This document shows, one piece after another, positions 43,920 to 54,026 of a stretch of 64,000 bases of DNA (position 1 is its first letter; every line of letters starts with the position of its first letter). The stretch comes from Salipaludibacillus neizhouensis (GTDB lineage Bacteria > Bacillota > Bacilli > Bacillales > Salisediminibacteriaceae), in the NCBI RefSeq assembly GCF_002886185.1, contig NZ_KZ614146.1:1472930-1536929 (forward strand), read 5' to 3'. Under the pieces are notes generated by a model. That model was not told the DNA's origin. It saw only the letters and a list, made by a program, of their open reading frames with translations, and searched no databases. Made by a program: the position numbers and the translations under genes.

Positions 43920-44285
43920 ATGGCGGAAATAAATTCTATTATGTCTTGGACGTTTAGTGGAGAAACATCGATTCCAAAAGAAATTAATGAAGTGTTAGTA
44001 GAAGGCGAAGTCCCAGAAATAGCTTATAAAACGGTTCGAGATGTTGCGGTAGTGACTAATAAAAGGTTTATTATTGCTGACAAACAAGGGCTTACTGGGA
44101 AAAAAGTTGAGGTTTATACCATTCCATTTAAATCAATCATTATGTACTCTAGTGAAAATGCGGGAACACTGGATTTTAATTCGGAGCTTGAGCTTTGGAC
44201 AAAGGCTGGCACTTTCAAACTGAACCTAAGTAAAAAGGTTGATATAAGAAAACTAGATCGATTAATAGGAAAGTATGTTTTATAA
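43920..44285 (+). CDS. PH-domain (bPH) protein
   Basis: 121 residues, a single bacterial pleckstrin-homology domain: VLVEGEVPEIAYKTVRDVAV, VTNKRFIIADKQGLTGKKVE, YTIPFKSIIMYSSENAG and the C-terminal helix VDIRKLDRLIGKYVL. Bacterial PH proteins of the YvqF-like set form oligomers; function unknown. GGAGAGGATGAAACGTAA precedes the start. A terminator lies 54 bases after the stop. Confidence 0.85.
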   Translation: MAEINSIMSWTFSGETSIPKEINEVLVEGEVPEIAYKTVRDVAVVTNKRFIIADKQGLTGKKVEVYTIPFKSIIMYSSENAGTLDFNSELELWTKAGTFKLNLSKKVDIRKLDRLIGKYVL

Positions 44286-44338
44286 ATTGAAGGTTTTCTT
44301 TTAAAGCAATGGAAAGTTTGATAATAGTACATATTATA

Positions 44339-44379
44339 AGGGTCCGTTCTCTCCTCTGTGAGAGAATGGATCCTTTTTT
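44339..44379 (+). terminator. Terminator of the PH-domain gene
   Basis: AGGGTCCGTTCTCTC / GAGAGAATGGATCCT stem with G-T pairs, then TTTTTT. Confidence 0.8.
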
Positions 44380-44489
44380 GAAAGACCTGGCGACTTTCAC
44401 TGCCTGCTGAAGTTGCGTATTTTACCGGAAAGCGAGAAGGTCAAGAATTGCTCAGTGTGGTTAAATGGCTTAATTTCTTCAGTTTAAAC

Positions 44490-44556
44490 GGTAGGGAGCA
44501 GACTTCTCTACTTCTTTTTATCGTTGTAAAAATTGGAAGCAGAGAACCGTCCCTTT
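44490..44556. repeat. REP family A pair, left partner degenerate
   Basis: A decayed forward copy (GTAGGGAGCAGACTTCTCTAC) is followed by an intact reverse core GAAGCAGAGAACCGTCCC (44536-44553). Confidence 0.65.
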
Positions 44557-44657
44557 GTTAGTCAGCGTGATGCTTAAAATTATTGACTGTTTTCTGAAAA
44601 TAGCTTATATTTAAGATTGAAATGTATATTCGTATACGATTTCAAAGGAGAAATAGG

Positions 44658-45095
44658 ATGAAAAAAATTATGTTTATACTATTCACTTTTTCTATTGTTA
44701 TCCTTAGTGGATGCTCGGTTCTTGAAGAAGTAAATAGCTCACTGAATTATGCAACTGAATCAACAGATTATATTAATGACCTACAAACATTTGGAGAGGA
44801 AGCATCTTCACTTGTCCAAGACGCTGCCACAGATCCTGATAAAAAAACTGAATTAGAGGGAAAAATAACAGACCTTGAGGCAAGAATCAAGGAATTTAAT
44901 GAAATGAAAGCACCGTCTATTGCTACTGATCTTCATGAAACGGTTGTTGAAAAAAATGATCAAATCCTTGAGGGGATTAATACAGCAAAGGAAAACGGCG
45001 AACTGTCAGTTGAAAAACTAAAGGATACAGAAATTTTTAAAACAATAAATGAAATGACTGACCTAATAGATCAAATAAAGCAGCTTGAATTGTGA
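44658..45095 (+). CDS. DUF6376-like lipoprotein
   Basis: 145 residues. A lipoprotein signal (KKIMFILFTFSIVILSGCSV) has the lipobox L-S-G-C with the lipidated cysteine at 19. The mature part is acidic and helical (NYATESTDYINDLQTFGEEA, ELEGKITDLEARIKEFNEMK), exposed outside the membrane. The layout matches DUF6376 of Bacillus, function unknown. ATG 44658 follows AAAGGAGAAATAGG; the longer frame from 44622 is unsupported. TGA is supplied by a REP. Confidence 0.8.
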   Translation: MKKIMFILFTFSIVILSGCSVLEEVNSSLNYATESTDYINDLQTFGEEASSLVQDAATDPDKKTELEGKITDLEARIKEFNEMKAPSIATDLHETVVEKNDQILEGINTAKENGELSVEKLKDTEIFKTINEMTDLIDQIKQLEL

Positions 45096-45125
45096 AGCAG
45101 GGGACGGTTCTCTGCTTCTTTTTTT
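45093..45125 (+). repeat. REP family A copy providing the stop codon
   Basis: TGAAGCAG, GGGACGGTTCT, CTGCTTC then TTTTTTTG, a full terminator. TGA ends the lipoprotein gene. Confidence 0.92.
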
Positions 45126-45843
45126 GTGCTTAATGAAACAAATTTAATTTTCTTAAATTTCATGTTTCGCAGCTTTTGTACCCACATACAGGTCGATACT
45201 AAATTCAAAACTTATGTTTATTTCATTGATTTCTTAGTAATTTCTTCTAACTTTTAACTATCACACAGAAATTTTTCACAGTATTCTCCATTAACATTTT
45301 ACGAGATTAGTAATATTTTTTAGCGTCTTTTTTCGTGTAGAAAAATTTGCTTTCATTACTTTGGACTGTGTTTTGTAAAATAATTTCCACATCAAATAAA
45401 ATTGGTTTATAGGATAATCTTCGATAACTTATCAGTTATTAATTCTTTTAATAATAAAAAGTAATTTGAAATTTATGGCAGATAGATATTGTGGATGTTA
45501 AAAATTCAGTTTATAATAATAAATAGGAACATACGTTTGAATGAAGGAGAGATACCAATACTGTTGATTATAATTAACCAATATAATCATACTTAGTTGG
45601 TTTCTTTAATTTCTTTAACTCATTTCCTCCTTTAGATGGAGAGTAAATCATCCTCTAGTATGTTAATGAGATGTTGATAAGTTGATATAGTCTATTTATA
45701 GAATTTTAAAAGGTGGCATGAAGTAATGAGCGAACACATAGAATTCCCTCTATACAGAGGAGATTGTTTGTTCAGAATAAAATTACTTAAAAAGAACTAT
45801 CAGGTCACCCAATACTTCTACAATTGTTGAAAGGATGAAAACA
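45126..45843. other. Long AT-rich spacer
   Basis: About 720 bases with no protein-like frame. No palindrome or repeat of note; the ABC promoter is presumably in its right part but I cannot place it. Confidence 0.45.
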
Positions 45844-46839
45844 ATGAATAATACAAAAAAATACGAAAACAATACGGAATTGGCCATTCAAGCTACTGGT
45901 CTCGTTAAGAAATTTGGTGACAATTTTGCAGTTGATGGTGTTGATTTAGAAGTACGGAAAGGAACAGTCTATGGTTTCCTCGGACCAAATGGTGCAGGTA
46001 AGACCACGACTATCCGCATGCTGGCAACTTTGCTGCAAGTCGATGGCGGATATGCCAAAATTTTCGGTCATGACCTCGTTGAAGAGGCAGACAAGGTACG
46101 CAGCAAAATCAGTTTAACCGGGCAATTTGCCTCGGTCGATGAAGATCTCTCTGGGATAGAGAATCTCATATTAATTGGTCGTCTTATGGGCTATTCCAGA
46201 CGAAAGGCTAGAGAAAGAGGGAGTGAACTCCTTCAAGCATTTAGCTTAGGAGATGTAGCAAAAACTCAAGTTAAAAAATATTCTGGTGGCATGAGGCGTA
46301 GAATAGATATCGCAGCTAGTATCGTGGTCACACCGGATATTTTATTTTTAGATGAGCCAACGACAGGATTGGACCCGCGCAGCCGCAATCAAGTATGGGA
46401 TATAATAAGAGCACTTGTGAGAAATGGAACGACTGTATTATTAACTACTCAGTATCTGGATGAAGCAGATCAACTAGCGGATCGAATTGCTGTTATTGAT
46501 AAAGGAAGAATAATTGCTGAAGGTACAAGTGGTGAGCTTAAGGCATCTGTTGGCTCAGGTACGCTTCATGTTCGGTTGCTCGATGCAGATTCCAGACCTC
46601 AGGCTCAGAAACTATTGGCTGAGATATTGGAGACGCCGATCGAGCTATTATCAGACCCTACGGCACTTTCAGCTCTTGTTTCAGATAATGAGCGCGTAGC
46701 GAAGGCGCTTGGAGAGTTAGCCAGCGCCGGTATTAAGGTGACTGATTTTTCGCTTGGTCAGCCTAGTTTGGATCAGGTCTTTCTTACCTTGACTGGGCAA
46801 TCAGACACAGAAGACAAGACTGAGGAGGCTAACTCATGA
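45844..46839 (+). CDS. DrrA-type ABC transporter ATP-binding protein
   Basis: 331 residues. Walker [22 protein letters not shown]-loop [15 protein letters not shown]; signature [20 protein letters not shown]; Walker [22 protein letters not shown]-loop is replaced by Q in [18 protein letters not shown], as usual in the daunorubicin-resistance branch. The C-terminal part (about 230-331) is the DrrA regulatory domain. It powers export of a hydrophobic compound through the next gene's product, whose ATG overlaps the stop. ATG 45844 fits the GAAAGG site. Confidence 0.9.
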   Translation: MNNTKKYENNTELAIQATGLVKKFGDNFAVDGVDLEVRKGTVYGFLGPNGAGKTTTIRMLATLLQVDGGYAKIFGHDLVEEADKVRSKISLTGQFASVDEDLSGIENLILIGRLMGYSRRKARERGSELLQAFSLGDVAKTQVKKYSGGMRRRIDIAASIVVTPDILFLDEPTTGLDPRSRNQVWDIIRALVRNGTTVLLTTQYLDEADQLADRIAVIDKGRIIAEGTSGELKASVGSGTLHVRLLDADSRPQAQKLLAEILETPIELLSDPTALSALVSDNERVAKALGELASAGIKVTDFSLGQPSLDQVFLTLTGQSDTEDKTEEANS

Positions 46840-47708
46840 CAAATTTTTCATCGCATTCAGATAATAATAACGATACTGAAAAAAGTGGTAACGATAATGG
46901 TTTAGATGAAGCACTAAACAAAGCGATTGCAAATCGCATGCGTCCTTCTAAACCTAATGGGATAAAGACATCACTTACCTTTGCATGGCGGGCGTTACTT
47001 AAAATCAAATACGTCCCTGAACAGCTTATGGATGCGACTGTCTTTCCGATCATGTTTCTACTAATGTTTACGTACCTATTTGGAGGGGCCATCGCTGGAT
47101 CTACTGCTGATTACCTTCAATTTCTCCTACCTGGTATTCTCGTTCAGACGATCGTGACGATTACGATGTACACGGGGATCGAGTTGAACAATGACATTAC
47201 AAAGGGGATTTTCGATCGTTTTCGGACTTTGCCTATATGGCGTCCGTCTGTCCTCGTTGGTGCCTTACTAGTTGATACTGTGCGTTATTCATTAGCAGCT
47301 TTTATTATGATAGGGTTAGGTTTAGTACTAGGTTTCAGACCTGACGGAGGTCTGCTTGGAGTTTTATTAGCTATGGTATTGCTACTTATTTTTGCGTTCA
47401 GTTTATCCTGGATATGGACGACACTTGGCTTAATCATGAGAACGGAAAAGTCGCTTATGGGTGTCAGCATGATGGTAATGTTTCCCTTGACCTTTATTAG
47501 TAATGTATTCGTTGATCCGGAGACCTTGCCGACGTGGCTGCAAGGATTTGTTGAAGTGAATCCCATTTCACTTGTTGTGACTGGTGTGCGAGGGTCGATG
47601 CACGGCATTGTAACCCTAGAAGAGATCGTTTGGGTGCTGTTGTCGTCTGCAATAATTTTGGGGATTTTTGCACCGCTTACGATGTATTTATACCGTAATA
47701 AGAAATAA
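46836..47708 (+). CDS. DrrB-type ABC-2 permease
   Basis: 290 residues with six membrane helices after a 45-residue polar, asparagine-rich N terminus. ABC-2 hallmarks are [60 protein letters not shown] and [21 protein letters not shown]. Located in the cytoplasmic membrane as partner of the ATPase; start overlaps the upstream stop (ATGA). GC content is higher than in most neighbours, which suggests transfer. Substrate unknown, drug-like compounds in known relatives. Confidence 0.9.
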   Translation: MTNFSSHSDNNNDTEKSGNDNGLDEALNKAIANRMRPSKPNGIKTSLTFAWRALLKIKYVPEQLMDATVFPIMFLLMFTYLFGGAIAGSTADYLQFLLPGILVQTIVTITMYTGIELNNDITKGIFDRFRTLPIWRPSVLVGALLVDTVRYSLAAFIMIGLGLVLGFRPDGGLLGVLLAMVLLLIFAFSLSWIWTTLGLIMRTEKSLMGVSMMVMFPLTFISNVFVDPETLPTWLQGFVEVNPISLVVTGVRGSMHGIVTLEEIVWVLLSSAIILGIFAPLTMYLYRNKK

Positions 47709-47741
47709 GGATGCGGTTCTGGATTGAAGTAGGCATGGCAT

Positions 47742-47801
47742 ATGCACGAAACCAAGAAAGCTGATCTGAAACGCGAATTTTAACGTGGAGACAAAAAGTA
47801 G
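47742..47801 (+). pseudogene. Decayed paralogue of the small gene at 51802
   Basis: ATG-HETKKADLKREF-stop, then RGDKK-stop in the same frame, matching NYTKTEKAELRREFECGDEE of the intact copy. The 25 bases upstream (GATTGAAG..GGCATATG) also match. Confidence 0.5.
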
Positions 47802-47812
47802 AATTACTAACT

Positions 47813-47862
47813 GGTAGCTGTTCTCTGCCTTATTTTGTGGAGTGAGACAGAGAACAGTTCCT
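47813..47862. repeat. Degenerate REP family A pair
   Basis: TAGCTGTTCTCTGCCTTATT and GACAGAGAACAGTTCCTC form the two arms of an inverted pair after the ABC operon. Confidence 0.6.
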
Positions 47863-47891
47863 CAATAATTGCTGGATGTATCTAAAGAGAA

Positions 47892-48023
47892 TCACTTATT
47901 CGTGCTGTGCTGCTTGCTAGGTAATTTACGATTTGCGTGTGCTTTCCCTTGACGCTTTTCATTCTGCTTCGCTTTTTCCTGCTTTTCATGTAATTTTTCT
48001 ACGAACTCATGTGTATCATCCAT
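47892..48023 (-). CDS. DUF4023 family protein
   Basis: 43 residues, strongly basic: MDDTHEFVEKLHEKQEKAKQ, NEKRQGKAHANRKLPSKQHS-TNK. The T-H-E-F-V-E-K-L start and K-Q-H-S-T-N-K end are the DUF4023 pattern seen in many Bacillus species; function unknown. AAGGAGGGTTTCTT precedes the ATG at a good distance. Short size explains why it is easily missed. Confidence 0.85.
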   Translation of the reverse strand: MDDTHEFVEKLHEKQEKAKQNEKRQGKAHANRKLPSKQHSTNK

Positions 48024-48626
48024 AAGAAACCCTCCTTATCAGAACTCGTTGTTCACATCTTCTCCGGTTCAAGCAAATGATCAAATGCCTCACCACTCCA
48101 AGAGCCACTTTTTTTGATATTATAAACGTTATTATGTGGATTATAGAAGCTATTATACGAAATGACACCTTTTCTTTTTTTACATTCCTCAAGGTTGAAT
48201 AACCAAAAGGCATTTAAATTTGGTCTATAGAAGTCAGTATTAACAGATCAAATTATGCAAGAAAAATTTTATATTATAATGTAGCTGGACTTGTTCAGGA
48301 AGCTAACTAGTATATAGGGTAATGTGTCGGTACCGGTTAACTGGGCACAGTGTCCTAACACTATTTAATTAGTTTTGGGAGCTGGCAGGGATTTGTCATC
48401 GTGGTATAGAAATCAAGAAGTAGGGATCAGATTTCCTACCTTTTTTAGCATCATAACTAAATAACGAGGTTAGTAAAATTACACATGCATTTTCTGAGCT
48501 ACCATAGAAAGAATTTTAATTGACAGATATTGTTTAGGATGGACAAAAGTTAGTACATATTCTTGTATAGGTTAAATCTATATTTTACATTCGCAGGATA
48601 GATTTTAAAGGATGGGGGTTCAAGAA
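48024..48626. other. Spacer before fbp
   Basis: No gene. A weak hairpin at 48418-48446 (GTAGG/CCTAC, TTTTTT) may be a terminator or attenuator. I see no clear catabolite-repression site. Confidence 0.4.
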
Positions 48627-50567
48627 ATGGATACTAGCTACTTAGATTTACTTGCAAAAATATATGATAAAGAGAGTAAAGTTGTTACCGAAATGATTAA
48701 TCTTGAGGCCATTCTGAATTTACCAAAAGGAACGGAACATTTTGTCAGCGATCTTCACGGAGAATTCCACGCATTCCAGCATGTGCTAAGAAATGGATCG
48801 GGAAATGTTAAGACGAAGATTAATGATCTGCTTAAAGATGAACTTTCTGATGATGAAATAAATGAATTTGCTACACTAGTTTATTATCCAGAAGAGAAAT
48901 TGAAGCTTATAAAAAACGAAATGGAAAATAGTCAATCGCTCAATCAGTGGTACAATAAAACCATTGAACGTATGATAAATTTGGTCCTTTTTGCCTCATC
49001 AAAGTACACTCGAACAAAGGTGAGAAAAGCTTTGCCGAAGCAATTTGATTATATTATTGAAGAGCTGTTGTATAAAACGGATGAATTATCGAACAAGAAA
49101 AATTATTATCATAAAATTGTGGAGCGAATCATTTCACTAAGGCAAGTAGACAAGTTTATTGCTGGCCTGGCTTATACAATTCAGAGGTTAGTTGTCGATC
49201 ATCTTCATGTTGTAGGGGATATCTATGACCGCGGGCCTCAACCAGATAAGATTATGGACACACTTATCAATTATCATTCCGTTGATATTCAATGGGGTAA
49301 CCACGATGTCCTATGGATTGGGGCTTATTCTGGATCAAAGGTATGTTTGGCTAATTTAATTCGAATTTGTGCTAGATACGATAATCTTGACATTATTGAA
49401 GATGTCTATGGAATTAATCTCAGACCTCTTCTGAATCTAGCCGAAAAATACTATGATGATAACCAAGCTTTCCGACCGAAAAACAATGCATCAGAAGAAA
49501 ATATATTTGAAAATGAACAATTGCAAAAAACAAAAATTCACCAAGCAATTACAATGATTCAATTCAAACTAGAAATGCCAATCATTAAGAGAAGACCAGA
49601 TTTCAATATGTCTCGTCGGCTTGTACTTGAGAACATTGATTATGAACAAAAAATTATCACGCTTTATGGGGAAGAATACTCATTAGAAAATGATTGTTTT
49701 GCAACGGTGAATCCAGATCAGCCTGATCAGCTGTTAGAGGAAGAAGAACAAGTCATGAATAAACTGCTGTTTGCTTTCCAGCACTCGGAAAAATTGGCTA
49801 GACATATGAAATTTTTCATGAAGAAAGGCAGTCTTTATTTAAAGTACAATGGGAACTTACTCATTCATGGATGCATACCGTTAAATGAAGATGGTACCAT
49901 GAAGGAAATGGTAATTAAAGATAAGTCGCATTCTGGAAGAGAGTTACTCGATATTTTTGAGTCATATTTACGCTACAGTTTTGCGCATCCTGAACGAACG
50001 GATGATCTTGCAACAGACATGGTGTGGTATTTGTGGACTGGTGAAAACTCATCTCTTTTCGGTAAAAAAGAAATGACAACCTTTGAAAGATATTTTATTA
50101 AAGATAAGGTAGCTCATGTAGAAGAAAAGAACCATTATTACTATCTTCGTGCAGATGAGGAGGTTTGTCGAGAAATTTTAAAGGAATTTGATCTCGATCC
50201 AGATCAGGGGCGTATTATTAATGGGCACACACCTGTCCTAGAAATAAGTGGTGAAAACCCTATAAAAGCAAATGGAAAAATGATTGTCATTGATGGTGGT
50301 TTTTCAAAGGCTTACCAATCTAAAACTGGAATTGCGGGGTACACCCTTTTATATAACTCATTCGGTATGCAGCTTGTTGCCCATAATAAATTCACTTCAA
50401 AAGAAGATGTTCTTAAGAATGGGACAGATGTTTTATCGGTTAAACGATTAGTCGATAGAGAAGTGGAAAGAAAGAAAGTGATGGAAACCAATAATGGCGA
50501 GAAAATATTACAACAGATATCTGACTTAAAACATTTGATGGAATACCGTTACCGGATTGACCAGTGA
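48627..50567 (+). CDS. fbp: Fructose-1,6-bisphosphatase, class III
   Basis: 646 residues, the usual size for Firmicute class III FBPase, a metallophosphatase-fold enzyme of gluconeogenesis (fructose-1,6-bisphosphate to fructose-6-phosphate). Metal motifs: [50 protein letters not shown], and C-terminal INGHTPV and [23 protein letters not shown] 48627 follows GATGGGGGTTCAAGAA; ATG 48612 is also possible. The stop TGA begins a REP copy. Confidence 0.93.
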   Translation: MDTSYLDLLAKIYDKESKVVTEMINLEAILNLPKGTEHFVSDLHGEFHAFQHVLRNGSGNVKTKINDLLKDELSDDEINEFATLVYYPEEKLKLIKNEMENSQSLNQWYNKTIERMINLVLFASSKYTRTKVRKALPKQFDYIIEELLYKTDELSNKKNYYHKIVERIISLRQVDKFIAGLAYTIQRLVVDHLHVVGDIYDRGPQPDKIMDTLINYHSVDIQWGNHDVLWIGAYSGSKVCLANLIRICARYDNLDIIEDVYGINLRPLLNLAEKYYDDNQAFRPKNNASEENIFENEQLQKTKIHQAITMIQFKLEMPIIKRRPDFNMSRRLVLENIDYEQKIITLYGEEYSLENDCFATVNPDQPDQLLEEEEQVMNKLLFAFQHSEKLARHMKFFMKKGSLYLKYNGNLLIHGCIPLNEDGTMKEMVIKDKSHSGRELLDIFESYLRYSFAHPERTDDLATDMVWYLWTGENSSLFGKKEMTTFERYFIKDKVAHVEEKNHYYYLRADEEVCREILKEFDLDPDQGRIINGHTPVLEISGENPIKANGKMIVIDGGFSKAYQSKTGIAGYTLLYNSFGMQLVAHNKFTSKEDVLKNGTDVLSVKRLVDREVERKKVMETNNGEKILQQISDLKHLMEYRYRIDQ

Positions 50568-50596
50568 AGCAGGGGACGGTTCTCTGCTTCATTTTA
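50565..50596 (+). repeat. REP family A copy providing the stop codon
   Basis: TGAAGCAG, GGGACGGTTCT, CTGCTTCA, TTTTAA; TGA is the stop of fbp. Confidence 0.92.
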
Positions 50597-50738
50597 ATAG
50601 CTGTTGCAATAACTTTAATATTTTTTGAATTTCTACTTATCGGACTAAGTGATGCTATGTAATTGATTCCACGTATCACTAAATAACAAGCCCTACGCAG
50701 AAAATATTTAAAGAGTCAGTTCCGAAATGAGATTATAT

Positions 50739-50771
50739 GAAAAGACGTCTCCCTGAAGTGGAGACGTCTTA
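50739..50771 (-). terminator. Terminator of the cell wall hydrolase gene
   Basis: AAGACGTCTCC / GGAGACGTCTT, perfect 11-bp stem, four T on the minus strand, just after the stop codon. Confidence 0.85.
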
Positions 50772-50775
50772 TGCC

Positions 50776-51405
50776 TTATTCTAAAAATTCGTGGTCGTCA
50801 ATTGTCGTAACAACTGTCATTTTTTCTAACCAACGTGAAGTAGCAGTGGTTGAATTCCAGAAGTACAACGCTCCATCCACAAGGTTAGTTCCTTCCAACG
50901 CTTCTTGCACGGCAGCTATGGTATCTGCGTCTGGACTGTTTTTAATAGTCCCTGTTGCGTAAGGTTCAAACTGTCGTTTTTGCGTAATCACTTCATAGAC
51001 ATTGTCAGGAAACTCGTTACTATCTACACGGTTCAACACTACTTCTGCTACTGCAACCTTGCCTTCGTATACCTGACCACGTGCTTCTGCATGTACAAGG
51101 TGTTCTAGTAGATGACGGTCATCGGTGCTTAAGGTTGCCCTTTGTGTTTCTACTCTGTCAATGCTTACTGATTCCCATATTTGGTTACTAGGCGTATCCG
51201 TATGCAATGAACCAGATACAATGAATGGGTTAAATTTGTCTAGGTTGTCCAATTCAACGCTGTGACGCTTTTTAATATAGTTGATCGTATCCCCTTCGAT
51301 TGCTTGGGACGAATTTTCGTCTTGATAATTGAAACTAGCCATTGTTGAGGTTGCTGCAGTAAATGCTAGGATGCCCGCTAGTAATAATCCTATTAATTTT
51401 TTCAT
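50776..51405 (-). CDS. Cell wall hydrolase, SleB/CwlJ-type (Hydrolase_2)
   Basis: 209 residues. A Sec signal (KKLIGLLLAGILAFTAATST, cleavage near residue 23) is followed by a linker and a C-terminal Hydrolase_2 domain (about 100-209) with LLEHLVHAEARGQVYEGKVA, VAEVVLNRVDSNEFPDNVYE, QFEPYATGTI and GALYFWNSTTATSRWLE. The E of HAEARG is the likely catalytic acid. SleB-like enzymes are lytic transglycosylases of the spore cortex; this one lacks the peptidoglycan-binding domain, so a vegetative or accessory role is possible. Confidence 0.85.
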   Translation of the reverse strand: MKKLIGLLLAGILAFTAATSTMASFNYQDENSSQAIEGDTINYIKKRHSVELDNLDKFNPFIVSGSLHTDTPSNQIWESVSIDRVETQRATLSTDDRHLLEHLVHAEARGQVYEGKVAVAEVVLNRVDSNEFPDNVYEVITQKRQFEPYATGTIKNSPDADTIAAVQEALEGTNLVDGALYFWNSTTATSRWLEKMTVVTTIDDHEFLE

Positions 51406-51433
51406 ATCTCAAATATCCCTTTCTATTAACCTA

Positions 51434-51610
51434 TTAGCCTGTGAATAGCTGTGTCCATGCGTTATCATCGTACCTTACGTCAATAGCCGTAAAGTCATCG
51501 TTTACAATGTTCTTCCTTTGCCCCTGCGAATTTATCTCAGCTTTCACAATTGGCTATTGGAGATTTATTTTCTTGAACTCTACAGTAACGCACGAAACAC
51601 GTAAGGGTAA
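51434..51610 (-). pseudogene. Gene remnant with internal stop
   Basis: A frame without a start reads VTVEFKKINLQ, a TAG, then PIVKAEINSQGQRKNIVNDD, FTAIDVRYDDNAWTQLFTG and TAA. The composition is protein-like, but I do not recognise it. Confidence 0.3.
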
Positions 51611-51801
51611 CCCCTCAAATTATTCCACCTTATCTAGATCTTGTCGGAAAAATAGAAGATTAAGAGATAAATTAAATGTCTAAATGGTCTTAAAAGTAGG
51701 AAGCAGGGATAGGTTTGGAATTTATTATTTAGGTCACAGCACTTAAGAAAGAGGAAGTATTGAAGATGAAAGAGATTGTTGATTGAAGAAGGAAACGGCA
51801 T

Positions 51802-51909
51802 ATGAACTATACAAAAACCGAGAAAGCCGAGCTAAGACGAGAATTTGAATGTGGAGACGAAGAGGAAAAAGATTGTTTCACGTTAATTAAGAAAAGGCGT
51901 GGATACTAA
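51802..51909 (+). CDS. Small acidic/basic protein
   Basis: 35 residues: MNYTKTEKAELRREFECGDE followed by EEKDCFTLIKKRRGY. GAAGGAAACGGCAT precedes the ATG. A decayed copy with matching upstream DNA lies at 47742, which supports a once-mobile or duplicated gene. Function unknown; it could also be a fragment of a longer helical protein. Confidence 0.45.
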   Translation: MNYTKTEKAELRREFECGDEEEKDCFTLIKKRRGY

Positions 51910-52035
51910 AATCATTGCTGAATCTGTTGAATTGTTTGAGGGAGAGATAAATATAATAGAGAAGTAGAGTAGTTAACATATTGACTTGGAGGTAATCTAT
52001 TATTTTTTCGAATTGGAGGTGTGTGAATCTTATAT

Positions 52036-52074
52036 ATCAAAACCGACCTTTCTAAGTAGGAAGGTCGGTTTTGA
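52036..52074. terminator. Bidirectional terminator
   Basis: AAAACCGACCTTTC / GGAAGGTCGGTTTT, 14-bp stem, with T residues on the plus side and A residues before it; it can serve both the plus-strand small gene and the minus-strand NmrA gene. Confidence 0.85.
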
Positions 52075-52097
52075 AATACGTTAATTATGCTGATTTT

Positions 52098-52961
52098 TTA
52101 AGAAAGACCTTTAACGATTTGAGGTAACCCCTCACTAAGTGGTGATGCTGGTCGCCCAAGAAGTTTTTCGAAATCGTTGCTTTCAATTGATAATGAACCT
52201 GCACGAATGCTTTTCTGGATGTCAACAAGAAAAGGTAGAAGGAAATCCGGCACGCCAGCATCTTTCATAATGTCCGCGTAAGCAGTATCACTAACTTGCT
52301 GTACTGGTACTTCTTTACCCAAAACAGTACCGAGTGCAGAAGCGAATTCTTCCTGAGTTAATAACTTACCGGATAGCTCGTAGGTTGTATTTTCGTGCCC
52401 GGTTCCAGTGAGTACCGTTGCCGCAGCTTCTGCATAATCTTGTTGTAACGCCCAGCCTACTTTTCCACTTCCGGCTGATGTCACCCATGGAGCTCCAGCT
52501 AGTACTCCTTGAATACTTGAGGTTTCATTCTCCATGTACCAGTTATTGCGTAAGAATGAATAAGGAATGCCTGTTTTTATAATAGTTTCTTCAGTGACTT
52601 TATGCGTGGATGCAAGGAAGTTTTCACTTTCATTTGCATTTACTATGCTAGTATAAGCAATAAAATTAACGCCGACACGCTCTGCAGCAGCTACCGCATT
52701 AGCATGTTGCTTCGTTCTGGTTTCATTTTCCCCATCTGTAGAAATAATTAAAAGCCTGTCAATACCTGAAAAAGAAGAATCAAGTGTTTCAGGGTGGTCA
52801 AAGTCTCCTTGACGAACTTCTACTCCACGAGCTTGTAATCCTTCAGCTTTTTCCGGGTTCCGAACACTTACTGCAAGTTGGTCCACTGGGACAGTTTTCA
52901 ATAAAGTTTCTACAACTTTCGTGCCTAATTTCCCAGTTGCTCCTGTTACTAGCATTTTCAT
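52098..52961 (-). CDS. NmrA/YtfG-like NAD(P)H quinone oxidoreductase
   Basis: 287 residues. MKMLVTGATGKLGTKVVETL is the cofactor loop (G-x-x-G-x-x-G); ISTDGENETRTKQHANAVAA and FLRNNWYMENETSSIQGVLA are typical of QOR2 (YtfG)-type quinone reductases. It should reduce quinones with NADPH in the cytoplasm. ATG 52961 follows TTGGAGGAATAACAAA. The Rrf2 gene is divergent, with tandem 19-bp repeats between, so Rrf2 control in response to electrophiles or disulfide stress is likely, as for the YwnA/HypR group. Confidence 0.88.
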   Translation of the reverse strand: MKMLVTGATGKLGTKVVETLLKTVPVDQLAVSVRNPEKAEGLQARGVEVRQGDFDHPETLDSSFSGIDRLLIISTDGENETRTKQHANAVAAAERVGVNFIAYTSIVNANESENFLASTHKVTEETIIKTGIPYSFLRNNWYMENETSSIQGVLAGAPWVTSAGSGKVGWALQQDYAEAAATVLTGTGHENTTYELSGKLLTQEEFASALGTVLGKEVPVQQVSDTAYADIMKDAGVPDFLLPFLVDIQKSIRAGSLSIESNDFEKLLGRPASPLSEGLPQIVKGLS

Positions 52962-53004
52962 TTTGTTATTCCTCCAATTTATGTAATATGATATTAAGTA
53001 TTTA

Positions 53005-53042
53005 ACCTGTATCCATTTAAGATACCTGTATTCATAGTAGAT
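53005..53042. promoter_or_regulatory. Tandem 19-bp direct repeats, likely Rrf2 operator
   Basis: ACCTGTATCCATTTAAGAT (53005-53023) is followed without gap by ACCTGTATTCATAGTAGAT (53024-53042), 16 of 19 identical. They lie in the shared region of the Rrf2 and NmrA genes. Confidence 0.6.
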
Positions 53043-53153
53043 ACTCATGAGCGTTTTGTCAATGAGTTATAATAAACCTTTATTCATTTTATGGATTTTA
53101 AGGTATAATACGTTGTATTGAAAATTGATACAAAATTAGGTAGGTGAATGAAT

Positions 53154-53594
53154 ATGTCCATCAGTAGCCGTTTTACAGTTGGCGTTCATATATTAGCTCT
53201 TATTGAACTTAATAAAGATGGGATCAGTTCATCTGAATTTTTAGCAGGAAGTATAAACACGAACCCAAGCTTGGTAAGAAAAATTATCGGAATGCTGAAA
53301 AAAGTGGAAATTGTGGAAGTTCGCCCTGGGGTAGCAGGGGGGAAACTTGCAAAGGATCCATCTAATATAACATTATTTGATGTTTACAAGGCAGTCGATG
53401 TGGTGCAGGAAGAAGAATTGTTTACAGTGCATGAAAATACACATCCTGATTGTATTGTAGGAAAGAATATTCAAAACTCAATTGCTCCTGTATTATCAGC
53501 AGCACAATTAGCTATGGAACAGGTACTCGGAAGTGTAACCATTGCGGATGTTGTAAAGGATATAGTTGAAAAAGAAACGTATAAAATACAGTAA
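53154..53594 (+). CDS. Rrf2-family regulator (YwnA-like)
   Basis: 146 residues. The winged-helix start SISSRFTVGVHILALIELNK, then SSEFLAGSINTNPSLVRKII and VRPGVAGGKLAKDPSNITLF are the Rrf2 pattern. A single cysteine (PDCIVGKN) is present, not the three-Cys iron-sulfur cluster of IscR, so thiol-based redox sensing is plausible. ATG 53154 fits the AGGTAGGTG site. It is divergent from the NmrA-like oxidoreductase, its probable target. Confidence 0.88.
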   Translation: MSISSRFTVGVHILALIELNKDGISSSEFLAGSINTNPSLVRKIIGMLKKVEIVEVRPGVAGGKLAKDPSNITLFDVYKAVDVVQEEELFTVHENTHPDCIVGKNIQNSIAPVLSAAQLAMEQVLGSVTIADVVKDIVEKETYKIQ

Positions 53595-53656
53595 TTTGAT
53601 CATTCATTCAGACATTCTTGAAGTAGGAATGTCTTTTTTTACAAGGTAAGAAAGTA

Positions 53657-53776
53657 TAAGATGATGGCTATCTTTACGCCACACGCATCAAGGGAGGGGC
53701 GTCCTTGATGCTTAATGATGGAAGCGAAAGATCACGCTGTATTTAACAAAAGACGCTTTGCGTTTTTCTTAAGCTT
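53657..53776 (+). repeat. Repeat family E, copy 1 (with 62967-63079)
   Basis: Two inner hairpins: GCATCAAGG/CCTTGATGC and GACGC/GCGTTTTTC. Shared words with the second copy are GCTATCTTTACGCCACA, AAAGATCACGCTGTATTTAA and TTTTTCTTAAG. Confidence 0.75.
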
Positions 53777-54026
53777 TTTTATCATTAACCATAAAGGTTA
53801 CATATGCTGCACGTTATAAATAATTGTTGGTTTGTAAGAATTCGCGAGATCCTGCAGTGACTCTTTGTTACAATGAAAGGTGTTTTCGTAGTTCCACATA
53901 GTTATTTTAACGATAATTGTTCTAAATTATCGCTTTATGCAGGATAATAATAATAATTGTTGAAAGTAATTAAATTAGGAACTTAGATTCACTTATTTTG
54001 AAATAATTTATAAAGGGGTGTAAACG

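Noticed and set aside
47285-47755. 156-codon minus-strand frame opposite the DrrB gene
   Set aside because: Shadow of the permease gene; the plus strand has clear ABC-2 motifs.
48016-48213. 65-codon minus-strand frame
   Set aside because: Overlaps the ribosome binding site of the DUF4023 gene and has no site of its own.
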